Of a stretch of DNA of 64,000 nucleotides, positions 1-8,761 are shown piece after piece. Origin of the DNA: Shewanella subflava (GTDB lineage: Bacteria > Pseudomonadota > Gammaproteobacteria > Enterobacterales > Shewanellaceae); the NCBI RefSeq assembly GCF_025971955.1, contig NZ_JAPDMX010000024.1, forward strand, positions 95,464 through 159,463. The letters run 5' to 3'. How positions within the stretch are numbered: the stretch's first letter is position 1; every line of letters begins with the position of its first letter. Below the pieces are notes generated by a model. The model worked only from the letters and a program-made list of their open reading frames with translations. It was not told the DNA's origin and ran no database searches. The translations under genes were made by a program, and so were the position numbers.

Positions 1-199
1 TCGCGATGTTGGCATCGTAACCAAAAGCCTGACATCCCAACTTTACTGCCCAATCCAATTGGGTTACCCCAGGCAATACAGCCTGTTCAGGAAAGTGGCC
101 TTTAAAAAATGCTAAATTGGCATCCACGACAATACGCCAAGTGATGGTGTCATCTTGCTGATGTGTGCTAATGATTTGCGGTAATACAGATTTAATCAT
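1..199 (-). CDS. 3-hydroxyacyl-ACP dehydratase, ApeI-like (partial, cut by window edge)
   Basis: Reading the minus strand from the ATG at 199 gives about 66 residues of a hot-dog fold dehydratase: a short N-terminal strand, then GHFPEQAVLPGV, the FabZ/FabA-type active-site segment with the catalytic His followed by the Pro-Gly-Val helix start. In aryl polyene pathways this enzyme removes water from the 3-hydroxyacyl-ACP made in each elongation round. The start overlaps the end of the upstream ligase gene by 8 bases, so translation is probably coupled. The catalytic acidic residue and C-terminus lie beyond the left edge. It could instead be a plain FabZ-like enzyme, but its place directly after two ACPs and an AMP-ligase favours the polyene assignment (inference from gene order). 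Confidence 0.8.
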   Translation of the reverse strand, partial: MIKSVLPQIISTHQQDDTITWRIVVDANLAFFKGHFPEQAVLPGVTQLDWAVKLGCQAFGYDANIA

Positions 200-1562
200 G
201 TTTTTTTAATAACGAAACCAAATCAGATTGGACTCGTTTTCCTTGCGCATTTTGAGGGATCACATCAGGGTAACGCCAGCGTCTTGGTAAAGTCACTCGC
301 TCAAATTGGCTTAATAAATGCTTTTTAATGTGATTATTCACCGCGAGTTTACCTTCGGCGGCTAATAACGCTTTACCTTCATCGGTTAAGGCCACTATCG
401 CGCCTAGCATTTGACGAGGCTTAGTGAGCATAGCGACTGCGGCATCTTTCACTAAAGGGTGCGATCGGAGTAACTGCTCCATCTGCACCATGGAAATGCG
501 TTTTTCTTCGATTTTGACAATACGGTCGAGACGATTGAGTAGGGTAAATTGCTGCGCGTTAATCAGTTCAATGCTGTCATCGCACTTATGCCATTGATTA
601 TCTTGTTCTAAATAAGCAGATTGAATACATAACGCGCCATCGTCGAGATCTTGCTTTATAGTAACAGGGCTGAACACTTGCCAGGGTTCATTGGCCTTGC
701 GTTGACGTCGATAGGCTATGCCGCCTGTCTCTGTGCTACCGAAAATTTCGATAGGCAGTTGACGATAACATTGCTCGATATCCGTTGCGGCTTGAAAACT
801 CAGTGGGCCGCCGGAACTGAAAATCAAGCTTGGGTGGCGATGTTGCAACTGTTTGTCTAATGCATCAGGTAAGCGTGAAAGCTGAGCTGGGCTACTGATT
901 AAACAGAGATTTGGCATGATGGCTAAGTAGTAGCTAAGGGTTTCTGGGTATTCAATTTGCTCACTGAGAAACGGTCGATTGGCTGCCAGTGGCCATAATA
1001 TTTTGAATAATAGCCCATAAATATGTTGGTGTGACACTGTCGATACCACCGAGCAATGTGGTAAGTGCTCGGCAAAGGTTTGCTCTAATGTGCTGACTTC
1101 AGCATCAAGCTGTGCAATGGTTTTTCGCACCGCTTTGGGTTCGCCGCTACTGCCTGAGGTAAATAAAATTAACTCCCCTAAGTGTTCGCTTGTTGGCCAC
1201 TTTGCCACAGGCGGGGTTATTTCAGTGGTGAGGGGGATAAAGGTTCTGACTTCACATACTGGCATATCAGCAATCACAGCATCGAATTGATGATTGAGTT
1301 CAGATAGCGTACCGGTTTGGGTATTAGCGGGTAAAATGATGGTTTTTCCGGCTAATAAACCCGCGCAAAGGCCTGCGGCAAATAAATCGCTTTGTTTAGC
1401 GGCAAGTAACCATCGTTTTGCAGGCTGTGCCTGTAACTGCTGATACAAGTAAGCCACCTGAGCACAAAAGCGGTTACTTGGCATAATATCGTGATGATTA
1501 AAACTGATTAATTGCTGGGTATTTGGCCCTGTTTTGAGCCAATTGAGTAATAAATTATCCAT
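192..1562 (-). CDS. AMP-dependent acyl/aryl-ACP synthetase of aryl polyene type (ApeH-like)
   Basis: A 456-residue member of the ANL adenylating family. The P-loop ILFTSGSSGEPKAV sits near residues 131-145, an aromatic/Thr motif (FGSTETGG) near residue 275, and the C-terminal subdomain ends with the PQNAQGKR segment carrying the usual catalytic Lys. It is shorter than the roughly 550 residues of typical acyl-CoA synthetases, as expected for polyene-cluster ligases. By family and context it would activate an aryl starter acid (4-hydroxybenzoate-like or cinnamate-like) and load it on one of the two adjacent ACPs. It overlaps the membrane protein gene upstream by 8 bases and the dehydratase downstream by 8. 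The substrate is inferred, not visible in the sequence. Confidence 0.82.
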   Translation of the reverse strand: MDNLLLNWLKTGPNTQQLISFNHHDIMPSNRFCAQVAYLYQQLQAQPAKRWLLAAKQSDLFAAGLCAGLLAGKTIILPANTQTGTLSELNHQFDAVIADMPVCEVRTFIPLTTEITPPVAKWPTSEHLGELILFTSGSSGEPKAVRKTIAQLDAEVSTLEQTFAEHLPHCSVVSTVSHQHIYGLLFKILWPLAANRPFLSEQIEYPETLSYYLAIMPNLCLISSPAQLSRLPDALDKQLQHRHPSLIFSSGGPLSFQAATDIEQCYRQLPIEIFGSTETGGIAYRRQRKANEPWQVFSPVTIKQDLDDGALCIQSAYLEQDNQWHKCDDSIELINAQQFTLLNRLDRIVKIEEKRISMVQMEQLLRSHPLVKDAAVAMLTKPRQMLGAIVALTDEGKALLAAEGKLAVNNHIKKHLLSQFERVTLPRRWRYPDVIPQNAQGKRVQSDLVSLLKKHD

Positions 1563-2106
1563 GTTTTTTCAACCATAAAGTACGATATAGCCATTCACCA
1601 CCCAATAAAGTGCCTATCAATACATAAGCGATAAGGCCGTTATATAGGGTCCATGTTTCTATGCTTGTTGCGAGCGCGGTATAGAGCGCCATGACTCCAT
1701 TTAAGGCAAAAAACAGGCACCAAATCAGGGTCACTTTGACAAGATATGGTGTTGCTTCAGGCGGTAAATCGGGCTCTTTCAATTTCGCTAAACGCTCAAT
1801 CATGCTGGGGCCATATTTCAATGAATGGCCAAATAAAGCCAACATACTGAGGTTAATGACCACGGGGTAATACAATAACCAATCATGCCGCTTAGCAATA
1901 AAACTGGCTGCGGTTAAGGCGATCCCCACCAGTAATGGCGCTAACATGGGGGTTAATTGTTGCCGACTTAATGACAGTCGAGTAATTAATAAACCGCATA
2001 GCACGAGGGCAATCACACCGCTGGGCAATAATTGCAGGCCGAAGTAGACGGCAATGGGGTATCCCATTACCGCTAGAGCAGACAGCACCTGCAATACCCA
2101 TTTCAT
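1555..2106 (-). CDS. COG4648-type integral membrane protein of aryl polyene cluster (ApeG-like)
   Basis: 183 residues, mostly hydrophobic, with about five or six transmembrane helices (two in the first 45 residues, a pair around 55-95, and two after residue 125) separated by a short charged loop near residues 103-118 (AKLKEPDLPPEA). No catalytic motif is visible. Proteins of this type sit between the ACPs and the AMP-ligase in polyene clusters; their role is unsettled, with membrane anchoring or handling of the lipid product as guesses. Its start overlaps the ACP stop by one base and its end overlaps the ligase start, so the genes form one tightly packed operon. Confidence is high for gene reality and moderate for family. 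Confidence 0.75.
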   Translation of the reverse strand: MKWVLQVLSALAVMGYPIAVYFGLQLLPSGVIALVLCGLLITRLSLSRQQLTPMLAPLLVGIALTAASFIAKRHDWLLYYPVVINLSMLALFGHSLKYGPSMIERLAKLKEPDLPPEATPYLVKVTLIWCLFFALNGVMALYTALATSIETWTLYNGLIAYVLIGTLLGGEWLYRTLWLKKHG

Positions 2107-2354
2107 TATTGTTTCATTAACCCATCGATGGCATTAACGACATCATCTACGGTTCGCACCGCTTTGAATTCGTCAGGCTGAATTTTTTTACCTGTCATCT
2201 GCTGCAGTTTAATCACTAAATCCACCGCATCAATGCTGTCTAAATCTAGGTCTTGGTAGAGTGAAGCATGTAAATTTATGTCTTCACGTTCAATCTCAAA
2301 TTCATCAACTAGAATGCCACATAGCATGTCATAAATTTGTTCACGGCTTTGCAT
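2106..2354 (-). CDS. Acyl carrier protein (second of two, ApeF-like)
   Basis: An 82-residue acidic four-helix acyl carrier protein. The phosphopantetheine attachment Ser is residue 40 within DLDLDSIDAVDL, the canonical DSL-like site at the start of helix II. Two different ACPs encoded back to back are a hallmark of aryl polyene clusters, where one carries the aryl starter or growing polyene and the other may serve lipid attachment. It begins 8 bases after the stop of the first ACP. The sequences of the two ACPs differ enough to suggest distinct partners rather than a recent duplication. Which ACP carries which intermediate cannot be told from the sequence. Confidence 0.88.
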   Translation of the reverse strand: MQSREQIYDMLCGILVDEFEIEREDINLHASLYQDLDLDSIDAVDLVIKLQQMTGKKIQPDEFKAVRTVDDVVNAIDGLMKQ

Positions 2355-2362
2355 CTTGGCTC

Positions 2363-2620
2363 CTAAACGCGCTGTGACTCAATAAAACTGGCCAAACTGG
2401 CCACACTGTAAAAGTGGGCTTTGGTGGCGTCAGAGTTAGCTTCAATTTTAATATCAAATTGTTTTTTAATGGCTAACCCTAATTCTAAAGCGTCGATTGA
2501 ATCCAAGCCTAAGCCTTCGCCAAAAAGAGGCGCATCGGTGTCGATATCATCAACTGAGATATCTTCAAGATCTAAACAATCAATGATGAGTTGTTTGATG
2601 TCATTATTTAACGTGGTCAT
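2363..2620 (-). CDS. Acyl carrier protein (first of two, ApeE-like)
   Basis: An 85-residue acyl carrier protein with the 4'-phosphopantetheine Ser at residue 41 in GLGLDSIDALEL. The N-terminal helix is followed by an acidic stretch (DLEDISVDDIDTDAP) typical of ACP loop I. It follows the acyltransferase gene by 26 bases and precedes the second ACP by 8. As an ACP in a polyene operon it would hold the acyl intermediates that the ketosynthase pair, ketoreductase and dehydratases act on; those other enzymes are presumably further downstream, outside the window. It needs a phosphopantetheinyl transferase, which is not seen here. Confidence 0.88.
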   Translation of the reverse strand: MTTLNNDIKQLIIDCLDLEDISVDDIDTDAPLFGEGLGLDSIDALELGLAIKKQFDIKIEANSDATKAHFYSVASLASFIESQRV

Positions 2621-2646
2621 TTTCTATTCTTATTGGTTGCAAATAT

Positions 2647-3468
2647 CTAAAACGGGATCGGGTGTACTAATTGTGTTTTGTAAAACGTTTCTAACTCTCG
2701 CGTCATTTGTCTCGCCAGCTTAGCATCGCCGCCATCGAGTTGTTGATAAGTTTGGAAACAAAAAATATCACCGACTTCAACCGACATATTAATCGTTTGT
2801 CGTGGAATTTCATACCATGGTTGCTGTTTGGTTAACCCTGCGACATCGGTTCGCAATATCACGGGTAAAATATTGGTTTGGGTTCGCAGGGCAATATTAG
2901 CGGCACCACGTGCAAAAGGATTAATGATGCTGCCTTCGACAGTGCGCGTACCTTCAGGAAAAATAATCAAATTAGTGCCACGCGCTAACACCTGAGCGCA
3001 ATCTTCGAGTAACAGTGCCGCACCGCGATTAGGAATATACCCCGCACAGGATAATACCCCGCGAATAAACGGGTTGCGCCATAATGTTTGTTTAACCACA
3101 CAACCCACATTGGGCATCAAGCTGATGAGTACTACTACATCCACCAACGTGGGGTGGTTAGCTACAACGATAGTGCCTGTGACGTTGTTGAGGCGTTTAA
3201 TCTGTGTTTGGCTGACTTTTATTACCCCAGCAAAGGTGAGCATGGCAACAAAACCACGAAACATCCAACTGACAAAATGCTGCACCCTTGCCACTTTAAC
3301 AGCATAGGTGCCCGGCCAAAAACGCAGTATGGGTAAAATGGTCAACGAACTGAGCAACCCACCCAAGCCAAACATCAAATAACACCCGACACCACCAATC
3401 CATCTAGGTATATAAGCGATCCCAGCTAGCTTTGGTGCGGGCGAGCGTGTTTGCTTGGTATTATGCAT
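2647..3468 (-). CDS. Lysophospholipid-type acyltransferase (PlsC family) of aryl polyene cluster
   Basis: 273 residues with the PlsC/LPLAT signature. Motif I (HX4D) is NHPTLVD with His105 and Asp110, and motif III is FPEGTR at about residues 170-175. Hydrophobic segments near residues 25-50 and 65-85 anchor it to the inner membrane. Enzymes of this family transfer an acyl group from ACP or CoA to a glycerophosphate or other hydroxyl; in polyene clusters such a gene probably helps attach the polyene or fatty acid to the lipid headgroup. Its start overlaps the ketosynthase-like gene by 8 bases. The acceptor is unknown, and a general 1-acylglycerol-3-phosphate acyltransferase is the alternative, though its position inside the operon argues against that. 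Confidence 0.82.
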   Translation of the reverse strand: MHNTKQTRSPAPKLAGIAYIPRWIGGVGCYLMFGLGGLLSSLTILPILRFWPGTYAVKVARVQHFVSWMFRGFVAMLTFAGVIKVSQTQIKRLNNVTGTIVVANHPTLVDVVVLISLMPNVGCVVKQTLWRNPFIRGVLSCAGYIPNRGAALLLEDCAQVLARGTNLIIFPEGTRTVEGSIINPFARGAANIALRTQTNILPVILRTDVAGLTKQQPWYEIPRQTINMSVEVGDIFCFQTYQQLDGGDAKLARQMTRELETFYKTQLVHPIPF

Positions 3469-4198
3469 AAGGTGTTAGTGCCCAATGCCATCGGCACATC
3501 TTACCTTTTAGGGCTTTATTGCTAGCAAGATGATGGATGAGTTGACTCAAACAGAGGGCTGCATCTGTGTGTTGGCGAGTGTCAGGTGGGGTTAATGTGA
3601 GTCTGGCAATACTGTGCGGATTTGGCGTATCAGATGCGAGAGTGAGCAAAACCCCTAAGCTAATGGATAACTCGACCTCATTGATAAATTCGTTATACAC
3701 AGGTGGGACAGGTTCATCAGCAAAAATCAGCAGTACAGGCGCAGGGTTTGCGACTAGTTGACCGTAGGTTTCAATAAACACCTGCGGCAAGCTTTGCGCT
3801 CCTGCTGCAATGGATGTTGAACTGGCGGTATTACCACTGACTATGCCATAAATGCCACTGCCGGTATTGTGAACAGATTGACTGAAGGCCATTGGGGAAA
3901 GTGGTTGTTTGGCGATAACATCTTCTAGCAACCCTATGGTGCGATTGAGCTCACCGTGACGCGAGGCAAATACACTGCGGGTGTGAGATTGCGCCTGACA
4001 TTCAAAAGCAACGTGAAGCATCATTTTAGTTAATCGACTAAAACGACGACGTTGCATTGCAGGAATGTGCGGTAATGCAGGGGCAACTGAAGTGGGTGCA
4101 GCATCGTGATTAGGTGATTGCCAGTTCAACCAACTCTCTTTTGTTTGAAAGTCGGGTGTCCATGCTCCCCATGATAAAATATCAAATGCTAACTGCAT
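3461..4198 (-). CDS. Beta-ketoacyl synthase-like chain length factor (ApeC-like)
   Basis: 245 residues resembling the short family annotated as ketoacyl synthase N-terminal domain type 2. The segment HNTGSGIYGIVSG followed by SSTSIAAGAQSL corresponds to the nucleophile-elbow region of ketosynthases, but no Cys is present there, so it cannot itself condense acyl groups by the usual mechanism. In characterised aryl polyene systems an inactive partner of this kind pairs with an active ketosynthase and sets chain length (established for that pathway; inferred here). It is the first gene of the operon, and the region up to 4316 must hold the promoter. A TACAAT hexamer on the minus strand at 4287-4282 is a possible -10 box, without a convincing -35. 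Confidence 0.75.
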   Translation of the reverse strand: MQLAFDILSWGAWTPDFQTKESWLNWQSPNHDAAPTSVAPALPHIPAMQRRRFSRLTKMMLHVAFECQAQSHTRSVFASRHGELNRTIGLLEDVIAKQPLSPMAFSQSVHNTGSGIYGIVSGNTASSTSIAAGAQSLPQVFIETYGQLVANPAPVLLIFADEPVPPVYNEFINEVELSISLGVLLTLASDTPNPHSIARLTLTPPDTRQHTDAALCLSQLIHHLASNKALKGKMCRWHWALTPYA

Positions 4199-4324
4199 TA
4201 CATTGCCTCAGTGTTGCCTAGTCGTCCATATCTAAGTGTTAATTTCGGCAGCATAAGCAAGATTCAAAATTAACCGAGGCAATTGTACACTAAAGTAGGA
4301 ACTGTGAGACAGTGTTTAAGGCAT

Positions 4325-4364
4325 AAAAAAGCAGCGTCAATGATGGCATTTTCGCTGCTTTTTT
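4325..4364 (-). terminator. Rho-independent terminator after the DUF3014 gene
   Basis: AAAAAGCAGCG and CGCTGCTTTTT form an 11-base stem around a 16-base loop, with T runs on both strands. It lies 45 bases downstream of the minus-strand DUF3014 gene and upstream of the polyene operon, so it insulates that operon from read-through. Confidence 0.8.
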
Positions 4365-4408
4365 AGAGTCACTTTATGATAAAAGTGACCTCAAAGTGTT
4401 TGATGCTG

Positions 4409-5299
4409 TTAGTTTGGCAGTAAAGGTTGTAAACGTTTTACGGCATTTTTTATCTTACGGGTATTTTCAGGACCCATTCTGATTAAAAGCTTTTGAGCAT
4501 TAGGCAAGGCTTCTAAGTTGGCATCTACATATTTGTAGTTAACCGAAATTGACGTTAACTCAATAGGGTCTTCAACGATAGGGGCGTCAGCAATCATTTT
4601 AAAGGCTTGCTGCATACGAGCATCAAAGCTGGTATCGGTATAGCCTAATTCAGCAAACGCCTCTTCAAATAAGGGTTTTAACTCACGGTATGTGGCGGCT
4701 AATTCTTGATCGTTTAAACCACTGACAAAGTCAGCATAAATATCATAACGGTGATAGCTATCAGGGTTTAAATAAGTTTTGTTAGTGATTTCACTGGTGG
4801 TAAATTTATTGTCAGGGCCTATCATCGGACTGGCTTTACGGATCAATTCACCTTGGGCTAGGTTATCAATAAAGACCACAAATTGGCGCGCCATATCTTT
4901 TTTCAAAATCAGTGGTTCAATCTTCATGCCACTGGCCACAGCAAGGGCCTTTTTAGCCACAAAATCATCTGATTCCGCTAGTGCGGGCAAAGGCTCTATA
5001 ATAGCTGCGGGTGTTTCAGGCTCACCAAGCGGCACCACATCCGACCCAATAACAGGCTCTTCAATGGCAGGCTCTTCGATAGGGGGTTGTTCAATCGGTT
5101 CTTCAGGGATAGGCTCAGGTAACACAACCGGTGTGGGGATCGTTTGCTCCGTTTCTATCGTGTCATCTCCACTCATATAGAAGTAACCAGCCGCCGCTAT
5201 AAGTGCAACGACCACTACGCTAATCACTGTGGTGTTGGAGCCCGATTTGGGCTCTGTTGTTGGTGCGGGAGTTGCTCGATCTTCTTTATTAACCTGCAT
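4409..5299 (-). CDS. DUF3014 domain-containing membrane-anchored protein
   Basis: 296 residues. A short charged cytoplasmic N-terminus is followed by one transmembrane helix (about residues 24-43), then a Pro/Glu-rich stretch (about residues 55-95, with repeats such as PIPEEPIEQPPIEEP) acting as a spacer, then a folded C-terminal domain from about residue 105 to the end. This arrangement matches the DUF3014 family of gammaproteobacteria, whose function is unknown. The domain is predicted to be periplasmic. It is a single-gene unit with its own terminator. The Pro-Glu spacer is conceptually similar to the repeat protein starting near 63.7 kb. No enzymatic motif is seen. Confidence 0.8.
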   Translation of the reverse strand: MQVNKEDRATPAPTTEPKSGSNTTVISVVVVALIAAAGYFYMSGDDTIETEQTIPTPVVLPEPIPEEPIEQPPIEEPAIEEPVIGSDVVPLGEPETPAAIIEPLPALAESDDFVAKKALAVASGMKIEPLILKKDMARQFVVFIDNLAQGELIRKASPMIGPDNKFTTSEITNKTYLNPDSYHRYDIYADFVSGLNDQELAATYRELKPLFEEAFAELGYTDTSFDARMQQAFKMIADAPIVEDPIELTSISVNYKYVDANLEALPNAQKLLIRMGPENTRKIKNAVKRLQPLLPN

Positions 5300-5434
5300 T
5301 GTAATTCCTTAGCTGCTAAAGCTGATAATACACAAGATTAAAACCAATAATACTCTGTACATTGTGCAAGATTACGCTTGCTTGTCTATAGGAGGGTTGA
5401 AATATAAATAAAAAATCATTTTTTTTGCCCAATA

Positions 5435-7516
5435 TTATGCTTGCACATACTGTTGGCGTTCACCCAACCATCGCTCAATGATCGGACCGACATTGTCAGG
5501 CACCTGTTGATGAATATGCACCGCCAATTTTTGAATACTGGGTATTAAATGTTGGTCACGGACTAAATCTGCAATTTTCAATTCAGCAAGACCCGTTTGT
5601 CGAGTACCGAGTACCTCGCCAGGTCCTCGAATTTCAAGATCTTTTTGGGCAATCACAAAGCCATCATTACTGTCACGTAAGACGCCTAAACGCTTGGTTG
5701 CTGTTTGTGATAAAGGCGCTTTATATAGCAACACACAATGGCTGGCTATCGCGCCGCGGCCAACTCGCCCGCGCAGTTGGTGCAGCTGTGCTAGTCCTAA
5801 ACGTTCTGGGTTTTCAATAATCATTAAGCTGGCATTGGGCACATCTACGCCAACTTCAATCACTGTTGTGGCCACAAGTAGGTGTATTTCGCCGGCTTTA
5901 AATTGTGCCATAACGGCTTGCTTTTCTGCGCTTTTCATTCGTCCATGCACCAAGCCGACTTTCAATTCAGCCAGTACCTCGGTGAGTTCAGCGGCAGTGT
6001 CTTCAGCCGCTTGGCACTCCAGCACTTCAGATTCTTCAATTAAGGTGCATACCCAGTAAGCTTGGCGATTATCCTGTAGCGCGGCCAATCTAACGCGTTC
6101 GATGACATCGCTACGGCGGTTATCGGATACCGCCACCGTGCTCACTGGTGTTCTGCCCGGTGGTAGTTCATCAATAATAGAGGTATCAAGGTCGGCATAG
6201 GCTGTCATGGCCAGTGTGCGAGGTATGGGCGTGGCGGTCATGATCAGTTGGTGTGGGTGAAACCCTTGATGCACACCTTTTTCTCGTAACCCTAAGCGTT
6301 GATGTACACCAAATCTGTGTTGCTCATCGATAATGATCAGGGCAAGCTGATGAAATTGTACCGCATCTTGAAATATCGCATGGGTGCCAATGACCATTTG
6401 AGCAGAACCAGAGGCGATATCAGCTAAAGACTGGGCTCTGGCTTTGCCTTTAAGTTTACCCGCTAACCAGCCCACTTTTAATCCCAGTGGCTCAAACCAT
6501 TGTGCAAAATTAGCAGCATGTTGTTCTGCTAATAGTTCTGTTGGTGCCATCATGGCAACTTGATAACCGTTTTCTATTGCTTGTAGCGCGGCCATTGCGG
6601 CAACCAGAGTTTTTCCCGAGCCGACATCACCTTGCACTAAGCGCATCATGGGGTGGACTTGGTGTAAGTCTGTGGCTATTTCTGCCACGACACGCTGCTG
6701 GGCACCTGTGGGTTTGAATGGTAAATTTTTTAAAAATGGATTGAGCAATTGCCCATTGACTGACAGGGAAACAGCATTATCACGTCGAGACTTTTGTCTT
6801 AACTGCAACATACTTAAATTATGCGCCAGTAATTCCTCTTGCACTAAACGTTGTTGGGCAGGATGATCGCCTTGCTCCAGCACATGTGGGTCGACGTTTT
6901 TATCGGGTCGATGCAATATCATTAAAGCTTGAGGCAGGCTTAAATTATTCGGTTGTAAGTTGGTGGGAATTAGCTCAGCTAACCCTCCTTGACTAAGCAT
7001 TAATAACGCTTGATCGGTGAGCTTTATCCAACTGGCTTGCTTTAGCCCTTCAGTTGTTGGATAGATGGGCGTTAAAGTCTCGCTCAAATTGGCATCGTCA
7101 CCTACTTGAATGATTTTATATTCAGGGTGAACAATTTCAGCATGGTAATTACCGCGGCGGATTTCACCATAGGCTCTGATCATCGCCCCCTGTTGCATGG
7201 CGCTACGCTGTGCCATCGAAAAATTAAAAAAACGTAAGGTCATTGGGCCGGTATCATCGCGCACATTGCAAATTAGCATTCGGCGGCGACCTTGAATAAT
7301 TTGCGTCGATTGCACTTGCGCTTCAATGGTGCCATAACTGCCAAAAGGTAAGCTGGCGATAGGATAAATTTGGGTACGGTCTTCGTAGCGTAGAGGTAAG
7401 TGAAACAGCACATCTTGCACTGTTTTTATGCCTAATTTATGCAGCCTTTCAGCCACTTTTTTGGCCACACCTTTTAGTTCAGTAATGGGCACTAAATCTA
7501 AACGCAACAAATGCAA
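5435..7516 (-). CDS. recG: ATP-dependent DNA helicase RecG
   Basis: 693 residues, the usual length. The N-terminal wedge/OB domain (about residues 10-160) is followed by the superfamily 2 motor: Walker A GDVGSGKT near residue 298, motif II as DEQH with IIDEQHRFGVHQR, motif III TATPIPRTLAM, and motif VI QLRGRVGRG. RecG remodels stalled forks and branches Holliday junctions. The start is a TTG at 7516 with GGAG five bases upstream, giving the conserved N-terminus LDLVPITELKGV. In enterics recG follows trmH directly; here 3.2 kb with a transporter and an acyl-CoA synthetase lies between. No strong terminator is visible downstream, only an AT-rich stretch. Confidence 0.97.
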   Translation of the reverse strand: MHLLRLDLVPITELKGVAKKVAERLHKLGIKTVQDVLFHLPLRYEDRTQIYPIASLPFGSYGTIEAQVQSTQIIQGRRRMLICNVRDDTGPMTLRFFNFSMAQRSAMQQGAMIRAYGEIRRGNYHAEIVHPEYKIIQVGDDANLSETLTPIYPTTEGLKQASWIKLTDQALLMLSQGGLAELIPTNLQPNNLSLPQALMILHRPDKNVDPHVLEQGDHPAQQRLVQEELLAHNLSMLQLRQKSRRDNAVSLSVNGQLLNPFLKNLPFKPTGAQQRVVAEIATDLHQVHPMMRLVQGDVGSGKTLVAAMAALQAIENGYQVAMMAPTELLAEQHAANFAQWFEPLGLKVGWLAGKLKGKARAQSLADIASGSAQMVIGTHAIFQDAVQFHQLALIIIDEQHRFGVHQRLGLREKGVHQGFHPHQLIMTATPIPRTLAMTAYADLDTSIIDELPPGRTPVSTVAVSDNRRSDVIERVRLAALQDNRQAYWVCTLIEESEVLECQAAEDTAAELTEVLAELKVGLVHGRMKSAEKQAVMAQFKAGEIHLLVATTVIEVGVDVPNASLMIIENPERLGLAQLHQLRGRVGRGAIASHCVLLYKAPLSQTATKRLGVLRDSNDGFVIAQKDLEIRGPGEVLGTRQTGLAELKIADLVRDQHLIPSIQKLAVHIHQQVPDNVGPIIERWLGERQQYVQA

Positions 7517-7620
7517 CTGACTCCAATTCGCTTATTGAAATAACACTGTAAATATATACATGTATTTTGTCTATACTAGCAGAGATTGTCCCTAAGGCAA
7601 CGTGATGAAGCATAAAAAAG

Positions 7621-7654
7621 AAAAAGCCCCAAATACTGAGTATTCAGGGCCCTT
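7621..7654 (-). terminator. Rho-independent terminator after the yrbG-type antiporter gene
   Basis: On the minus strand AAGGGCCC and GGGGCTT, with an inner AATAC/GTATT helix, form a long hairpin allowing G-T pairs, followed by TTTTTCTTTTTT. It lies 26 bases past the antiporter stop and separates that gene from recG. Confidence 0.75.
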
Positions 7655-7679
7655 AATATTGAATTAAACACGCTGGTAA

Positions 7680-8609
7680 TTACACCACTTGAGAAATCAA
7701 ATAGCTGGTATATCCAATATAGCCCGCCAGTAATAATGCGCCTTCACGACGCCCGATACGCAGACCGCTCCAGGCAAATGGTAGTACTAAGATGGCAAAA
7801 ATAATCATCGCAATAAAGTCGATCTGATTAAAGCCCTCTGCCGATACGGGGTGTATTAACGCCGTAGCGCCTAAAATACCAAGGATGTTGAAGATGTTAG
7901 AGCCTACAACGTTACCGATAGCGATATCACTTTGTCCCTTTAACGCAGCCATCACTGAGGTGACGAGTTCAGGCATGCTGGTGCCAATAGCCACAATAGT
8001 TAAACCAATAATGACTTCGCTAATACCAAACATTTTGGCAAGGTCTACCGCGCCATCGACAAATAGAATGCCGCCGCCGACTAACATCGCGATACCGACA
8101 GCAATAAGGCCAATAGACAGCAGAGGGTTTTGTGGAGTGGTATCGATATCTAACGCTTCAGGCTCATTTTTTGAACTGATGTAACTGAACACTAAATAAC
8201 CGATCAACAGGCTAAATAAAATCGCACCGTCGATAAAGCTTACATCACCATCTATCAATAAAAACCAGACTAGAACAGACGCGCCAATCATAATGGGAAT
8301 ATCGCGCTTTACCATTTGCGATTGGATTTGGATGGGTCTGATAAGTGCGGTTAGCGCTAAAATTAAGCCAATATTGACAATGTTTGATCCCACAACGTTG
8401 CCAAGCGCTATGCCTGAATTGCCCGCTAAAGCAGATTTAACGCTTACTGCTAGCTCTGGTGCGCTGGTACCAAAGGCGACAATGGTTAAACCAATGATCA
8501 AAGGTGCAATACCCAAACGTAACGCGACAGCACTCGCGCCACGCACTAAGGCTTCTGCGCCGAAGGTTAAAATGATAAATCCGCCAATAATAGCCAATGC
8601 AATCAACAT
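7680..8609 (-). CDS. Calcium/sodium antiporter, CaxA/YrbG family
   Basis: 309 residues, ten or so transmembrane helices arranged as two inverted halves. Each half carries the alpha-repeat of the cation/Ca2+ exchanger superfamily: GTSAPELAVSV with GNVVGSNIVNIG in the first half, and GTSMPELVTSV with GNVVGSNIFNIL in the second. The Glu in each PEL motif is the ion-binding residue. It is an inner-membrane exchanger coupling Na+ or H+ entry to Ca2+ export. In E. coli yrbG is next to the kdsD/kdsC/lpt genes; here it stands alone between two terminators at 7.6 and 8.7 kb. The family is certain, the physiological ion pair is not. Confidence 0.92.
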   Translation of the reverse strand: MLIALAIIGGFIILTFGAEALVRGASAVALRLGIAPLIIGLTIVAFGTSAPELAVSVKSALAGNSGIALGNVVGSNIVNIGLILALTALIRPIQIQSQMVKRDIPIMIGASVLVWFLLIDGDVSFIDGAILFSLLIGYLVFSYISSKNEPEALDIDTTPQNPLLSIGLIAVGIAMLVGGGILFVDGAVDLAKMFGISEVIIGLTIVAIGTSMPELVTSVMAALKGQSDIAIGNVVGSNIFNILGILGATALIHPVSAEGFNQIDFIAMIIFAILVLPFAWSGLRIGRREGALLLAGYIGYTSYLISQVV

Positions 8610-8700
8610 GATACTCTCTTTAAATTAGGTTACCCAAGTGGCAGTTTTTTCAGCACTTAAGGTGACAGTTTTCGTCGGCATATGTTGACAGAATATGTCA

Positions 8701-8731
8701 AAAAAATACACGCATTCAGCGTGTATTTTTT
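8701..8731. terminator. Bidirectional-looking terminator between the acyl-CoA synthetase and antiporter genes
   Basis: AAAAAATACACGC and GCGTGTATTTTTT form a near-perfect stem around ATTCA, with T runs on both strands. It lies 31 bases past the stop of the minus-strand acyl-CoA synthetase, which it should terminate. Confidence 0.85.
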
Positions 8732-8761
8732 TATCTATCTCATGAATTTTAATTCATCGAG

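Noticed and set aside
4779..5180. 133-codon frame antisense to the DUF3014 gene
   Set aside because: It is a mirror of the Pro/Glu-rich codons, giving a Gly/Ser-rich string with no family features.
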